From assembly GCA_938040325.1 (NCBI GenBank), contig CALHXW010000251.1, forward strand, positions 1-35,872: a stretch of DNA of 35,872 nucleotides, read 5' to 3'. The stretch is from an uncultured bacterium. GTDB lineage: Bacteria; Myxococcota_A; UBA9042; PHBI01. Below are positions 33,076-35,872 of the stretch, piece by piece (position 1 is the first letter of the stretch; every line of letters starts with the position of its first letter). The notes under the pieces are model-generated. The model ran no database searches, had not been told where the DNA came from, and saw nothing but the letters and a program-made list of their open reading frames with translations. The position numbers and the translations under genes were made by a program.

Positions 33076-34344
33076 CTACTTCAGCGCCATAAAGCCGAGA
33101 TACGTGAGCGCAACCAGGGCGTTGAAGGCGATACCGGCGATGCTGAACGCGATCATTGGGGCACTTGGCCGAAAGCTCTCCGGGACATCCGCACTCGTGA
33201 TTACCCGGTGGTTCAACCAGGCCAGCACCGGCGCGGTCAGAAACGAGAGCACTGTGGCCAGCACCACGAGCGGCACCAGCGAGCTCTTGAAGAACCCGAT
33301 AATGACGAGGCCGCCCGCGCCAACTGCCGCGAGTGCAACCCAGTAGCTGCGCTGCTCTCGAGCTGTGAGGGTCGCGTCGGCGACCTCATCGGAGCTGAAG
33401 CGCTCTCGGAGTCGAGCGATCGCACGGGGAAAACCATCGACCACGGTGAGGGTTGTTGAGAACATCACGGCCAGCGCTGCGGTGCCAATGATGGGCTTGG
33501 CCCAATCACCGAGCGGCGCGTAGAGCTTGATCACCTGCGCAGCGAAGGCGCCGGCGCCCTTCTCGATGGGCTCGCCAGAGCCATGCATCACGGCCGCCCC
33601 TAAGAGCATGAAGCACACGGCGAGGATGGCCGTGCCGATGTAGCCGATGTTGAAGTCGAGAAGCGTCTCGCGGGCCGACGGGCGATGTCCTGTCTCGTTC
33701 GCGCGCTCCAGCGTCCACAGGGAGTGCCAGATCGAGATGTCGATCGCAGACGGCATCCACCCGATCAACCCTGCCACCAGCAAGACCGTGCCGGTGTCCC
33801 ACGCCTCGGACGGCACGAACCAGGGGCCCGACCAGCTCACGTCCGGCAGGACCATCGCGGTCGCGGCAAACGTCGCCACGGTCAGGACCGCAACCACCAC
33901 CTTGATGAGCCTGTCGAGGATCTTGTAGCCGCCAGTCGCCAAGAGCAGGGCGGCGATGACCGTGAGCACCGCAGACACCACCAGCGGTGATAGGGAGAGC
34001 TCGAAGACCGCGATGAAGAGGCCGGCCGTGGTCATCACCACGGCAGCTTGAACGGTCAGCATCGTCCCTGCGGTAAGCAGCGAGTAGACGATGAGCGCCC
34101 AGCGGCCCTGGCGTCGATAGCCCTGGAGCAGGCTGGTGCCCGTCGCCGCAGCGTAGCGGGGTCCGAACTGGAACGCCGGGTACTTGAAGATGTTGGCGAG
34201 CACGATGAAGACAACGAGGCTCAGCCCGAAGAGGGCGCCTGCGCGGGTGGCTTGGACCAAGTGGGAGACGCCGACGGCGGCGCCAGCGAAGAGCAGGCCT
34301 GGTCCGAGGGCTTTTGCGAATGAGCGCGGTCGGTCGTCGTGCAT
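33076..34344 (-). CDS. Divergent Nramp-family metal transporter
   Basis: Predicted 422 residues with about eleven hydrophobic segments. The overall layout is that of Nramp transporters, starting L-G-P-G-L-L-F-A-G-A-A-V-G-V-S-H. Canonical members carry D-P-G-N in helix 1 and M-P-H in helix 6 to bind Mn2+ or Fe2+. Here helix 1 reads G-V-S-H-L-V-Q-A-T-R-A-G and helix 6 reads G-W-M-P-S-A-I-D-I-S-I-W-H, so both metal-site motifs are changed. It belongs to a divergent subgroup often annotated simply as Nramp-family divalent metal transporters. The cargo cannot be predicted from the usual residues. The gene is single and divergent from the following outer-membrane-type gene; the ribosome binding site is weak. 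Confidence 0.88.
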   Translation of the reverse strand: MHDDRPRSFAKALGPGLLFAGAAVGVSHLVQATRAGALFGLSLVVFIVLANIFKYPAFQFGPRYAAATGTSLLQGYRRQGRWALIVYSLLTAGTMLTVQAAVVMTTAGLFIAVFELSLSPLVVSAVLTVIAALLLATGGYKILDRLIKVVVAVLTVATFAATAMVLPDVSWSGPWFVPSEAWDTGTVLLVAGLIGWMPSAIDISIWHSLWTLERANETGHRPSARETLLDFNIGYIGTAILAVCFMLLGAAVMHGSGEPIEKGAGAFAAQVIKLYAPLGDWAKPIIGTAALAVMFSTTLTVVDGFPRAIARLRERFSSDEVADATLTAREQRSYWVALAAVGAGGLVIIGFFKSSLVPLVVLATVLSFLTAPVLAWLNHRVITSADVPESFRPSAPMIAFSIAGIAFNALVALTYLGFMALK

Positions 34345-34545
34345 GGGGCCAGACTAAGCGAGGTTGGGTTTCTCACAAGAATTGGCTCGGTGGCGGTCGT
34401 CTCCGCGGCCGTGACGGCGGTTGGCCCACGGCTCCATGCTCGGCTGTCGCGCTTGAGTGGGCCGCCGGGTGGGGTTCGGCAAAGCGGTCCATCGAACCGA
34501 GACGTGCGGGTAACCGGTCGAGATTCGCCCGACATACGACAGAGC

Positions 34546-35406
34546 ATGACACGACTCATCACGCCGTTATCACTGGTGGCACTGCTGGCGCCATCTGTGT
34601 CCGCCTTTGTCCCTTCCCCCGTCGGCGGCCGCGCTGGTCAGCTAGACGTCGCCGCTCGCGTCACCCTCGAGCGTGGTCTCATCGAGCCCAATGAGAACCA
34701 GGCGTCATGGCAAGACGCCAACTGGGAGGTCTACACCCTCGATGCCGGCTACAGCTTTGGCGATGTGGGCGGACTGCGCGATGTCTTCGCGCGCATCGAC
34801 GTGAGCTTCTTTGACAGTCCGGCTGAGCGGGTCGGCGGACAGACGTTTGCCGAGCACGACAGCGGCGTGCTGGTTGGACTGACGGCAGGCCTCAACCTGA
34901 TCCACGTGCCCGACTTTGCCTGGGGCCTCTTTGTGCGCGGGACCGTTCCGATCGACGTGAACCTCGACAAGTTCGCCAACCCGCGCGTCGACTACCTGGC
35001 GCTCGGCAGCCAAGTCGGTGTTCGGCTGACGCCCCACCTGAGCTATGAGGCGCTGCTCTACCTTGGAACCGGCCCCTTCGGTCCGCAGAACGCGACGGTC
35101 GCGCTGCAAAACGTCTTCGGTCTCGAGGCGCGGCCGAGCGCGAGCTGGAAGTTTGGGACCAAGCTCGGCACCTACTTCGATGGCGACCTGACCGAGCGCT
35201 TCGATGACGCCTACGACGAGGCGTTCTCCCCGGGCTACCCCGACCAGCGCGACCGCATCCGAATGATGCGCTTCGGCCTTGTCATCGCCCCGTACATCGC
35301 GTTCGACGACCGCTACTCGCTTGAGTTCAACGCGATCCTCAAGCTCTTCGGCTTCGACGCCCCAGCGACCCAAGTCTACCAAGCGACCCTTCGTGTGGTG
35401 CTGTAG
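34546..35406 (+). CDS. Probable outer-membrane beta-barrel protein
   Basis: Predicted 286 residues. ATG 34546 was chosen because it starts a good signal peptide (M-T-R-L-I-T-P-L-S-L-V-A-L-L-A-P-S-V-S-A). The frame continues upstream to 34339 but overlaps the start of the transporter gene. The mature part alternates polar and hydrophobic residues with many aromatics. Examples are Y-T-L-D-A-G-Y-S-F-G, G-V-L-V-G-L-T-A-G-L-N-L, L-G-S-Q-V-G-V-R-L-T-P and the C-terminal Y-Q-A-T-L-R-V-V-L. This is as expected for a barrel of about 10-12 strands. No named family was recognised, and the C-terminal residue is Leu rather than the common Phe. Substrate or role is unknown. Confidence 0.75.
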   Translation: MTRLITPLSLVALLAPSVSAFVPSPVGGRAGQLDVAARVTLERGLIEPNENQASWQDANWEVYTLDAGYSFGDVGGLRDVFARIDVSFFDSPAERVGGQTFAEHDSGVLVGLTAGLNLIHVPDFAWGLFVRGTVPIDVNLDKFANPRVDYLALGSQVGVRLTPHLSYEALLYLGTGPFGPQNATVALQNVFGLEARPSASWKFGTKLGTYFDGDLTERFDDAYDEAFSPGYPDQRDRIRMMRFGLVIAPYIAFDDRYSLEFNAILKLFGFDAPATQVYQATLRVVL

Positions 35407-35414
35407 CGTGAAAA

Positions 35415-35565
35415 GGGGCGCTCGGGCTCGCGCTCGCGCCCACGCCCACGCTCGGGCTCACGCGTACGCGACGCCCGCGCGCACGCCCACGCTCGGGCTC
35501 GGGCTCGGGCTCGGGCCCACGCTCGGGCTCGGGCCCACGCTCGGGCTCGGGCTCGGGCCCTTGGG
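35415..35565. repeat. Short-unit tandem repeat (GCTCGG type)
   Basis: Just after the barrel-protein stop the sequence becomes a run of six-base units GCTCGG and variants, interspersed with CCCAC. The section at about 35490-35560 contains near-identical CCCACGCTCGGGCTCGGG units. It is noncoding as far as can be seen and is prone to slippage. Confidence 0.8.
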
Positions 35566-35590
35566 TGACGGGTAGTGAGTGACGGGTTTG

Positions 35591-35845
35591 CGTGAGCGTG
35601 CGGCAGTGCGTGAGCGCGCGGCAGTGCGTGAGCGTGCGGTAGGGCGTGAGCGTGCGGCAGGGCGTCGGGCGCGCGGCAGGGCGTGAGCGTTCGCGTCGGG
35701 CGAGAGCGTGCGGCAGTGCGTGAGCGTGCGGCAGTGCGTGAGCGTGCGGCAGGGCGTGAGCGTTCGGCAGTGCGTGAGCGTGCGGCAGTGCGTCGGGCGT
35801 GCGGCAGGGCGTGAGCGTGCGGCAGGGTGTGAGCGTGCGGGCACC
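35591..35845. repeat. Minisatellite of about 14 copies of an 18-bp unit
   Basis: The unit CGTGAGCGTGCGGCAGTG (or ...CAGGG) recurs about 14 times, with a few 19-base or irregular copies near 35665-35705 and 35788. The first copy starts at 35591. Because the unit length is a multiple of three, long open frames run through it on the minus strand, with His-Ala-Leu-Pro-type repeats. These are best explained by the repeat itself. The array reaches almost to the end of the window. Confidence 0.85.
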
Positions 35846-35872
35846 GGGGCGGCATGAGTGGTCTTTTTGCGG

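Noticed and set aside
35591..35845. Possible CRISPR array
   Set aside because: Units of 18 bases are directly adjacent with no unique spacers, and there are no cas genes.
35376..35855. His-Ala-Leu-Pro repeat protein on the minus strand in the right-end repeats
   Set aside because: The frame stays open only because the repeat unit is a multiple of three; several frames are open at once and there is no start region or motif.

Overview
The window is GC-rich, tightly packed bacterial DNA. I read it as a deltaproteobacterial or Myxococcota-type genome, probably environmental. The main clues are a lipoprotein built from DVDCGG-type cysteine repeats plus RCC1-like blades, a Ras-like small GTPase of the bacterial Rup kind, and many signal-transduction and secreted proteins. 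No rRNA, tRNA, CRISPR array, prophage or intact insertion sequence was seen. The taxonomic call is an inference.

Left third (1-9.4 kb). A small DUF1971 gene ends in a fold-back hairpin. It is followed by a five-gene operon with start/stop overlaps (554-6918): a coiled-coil protein of unknown family, a GT28/MurG-like glycosyltransferase with a large extra C-terminal region, and three radical SAM proteins. The last two radical SAM proteins are paralogues sharing an unusual C-terminal cysteine motif. A secreted protein with two conserved Asp-rich repeats follows. Then comes a coupled ECF sigma factor and cupin (ChrR-like) anti-sigma pair. The radical SAM/glycosyltransferase operon is the best candidate for an undescribed pathway.

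Middle (9.7-17.1 kb). A 1017-residue lipoprotein carries 13 cysteine repeats and a seven-blade RCC1-like domain. A second coupled operon (13109-17053) encodes a soluble coiled-coil protein, a single-pass membrane protein, a Ras-like GTPase with altered catalytic positions, and a GGDEF diguanylate cyclase. This suggests a membrane-linked GTPase and c-di-GMP signalling module.

Minus-strand block (17.2-22.2 kb). Four genes form the recurring set SGNH hydrolase, carbamoyltransferase, SxtJ-like membrane protein and DUF5989 membrane protein, which probably modify an extracellular product. Upstream lies an inverted-repeat element, then a small lipoprotein gene with its own terminator.

Right third (22.6-35.9 kb). 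A zinc-ribbon/acidic-linker/tail-anchor protein faces two overlapping genes for large related envelope proteins, one with a LysM domain. An H-NOX sensor lies next to a hybrid histidine kinase whose N-terminus is the H-NOX-associated domain, giving a probable nitric-oxide signalling pair. An atypical Nramp-family transporter, an outer-membrane-type protein and a 466-base tandem-repeat tract finish the window.

Inverted repeats recur between genes (426-466, 17101-17208, 21280-21493, 23832-23994, 32790-32837). Two of them, 23 kb apart, clearly belong to one sequence family.
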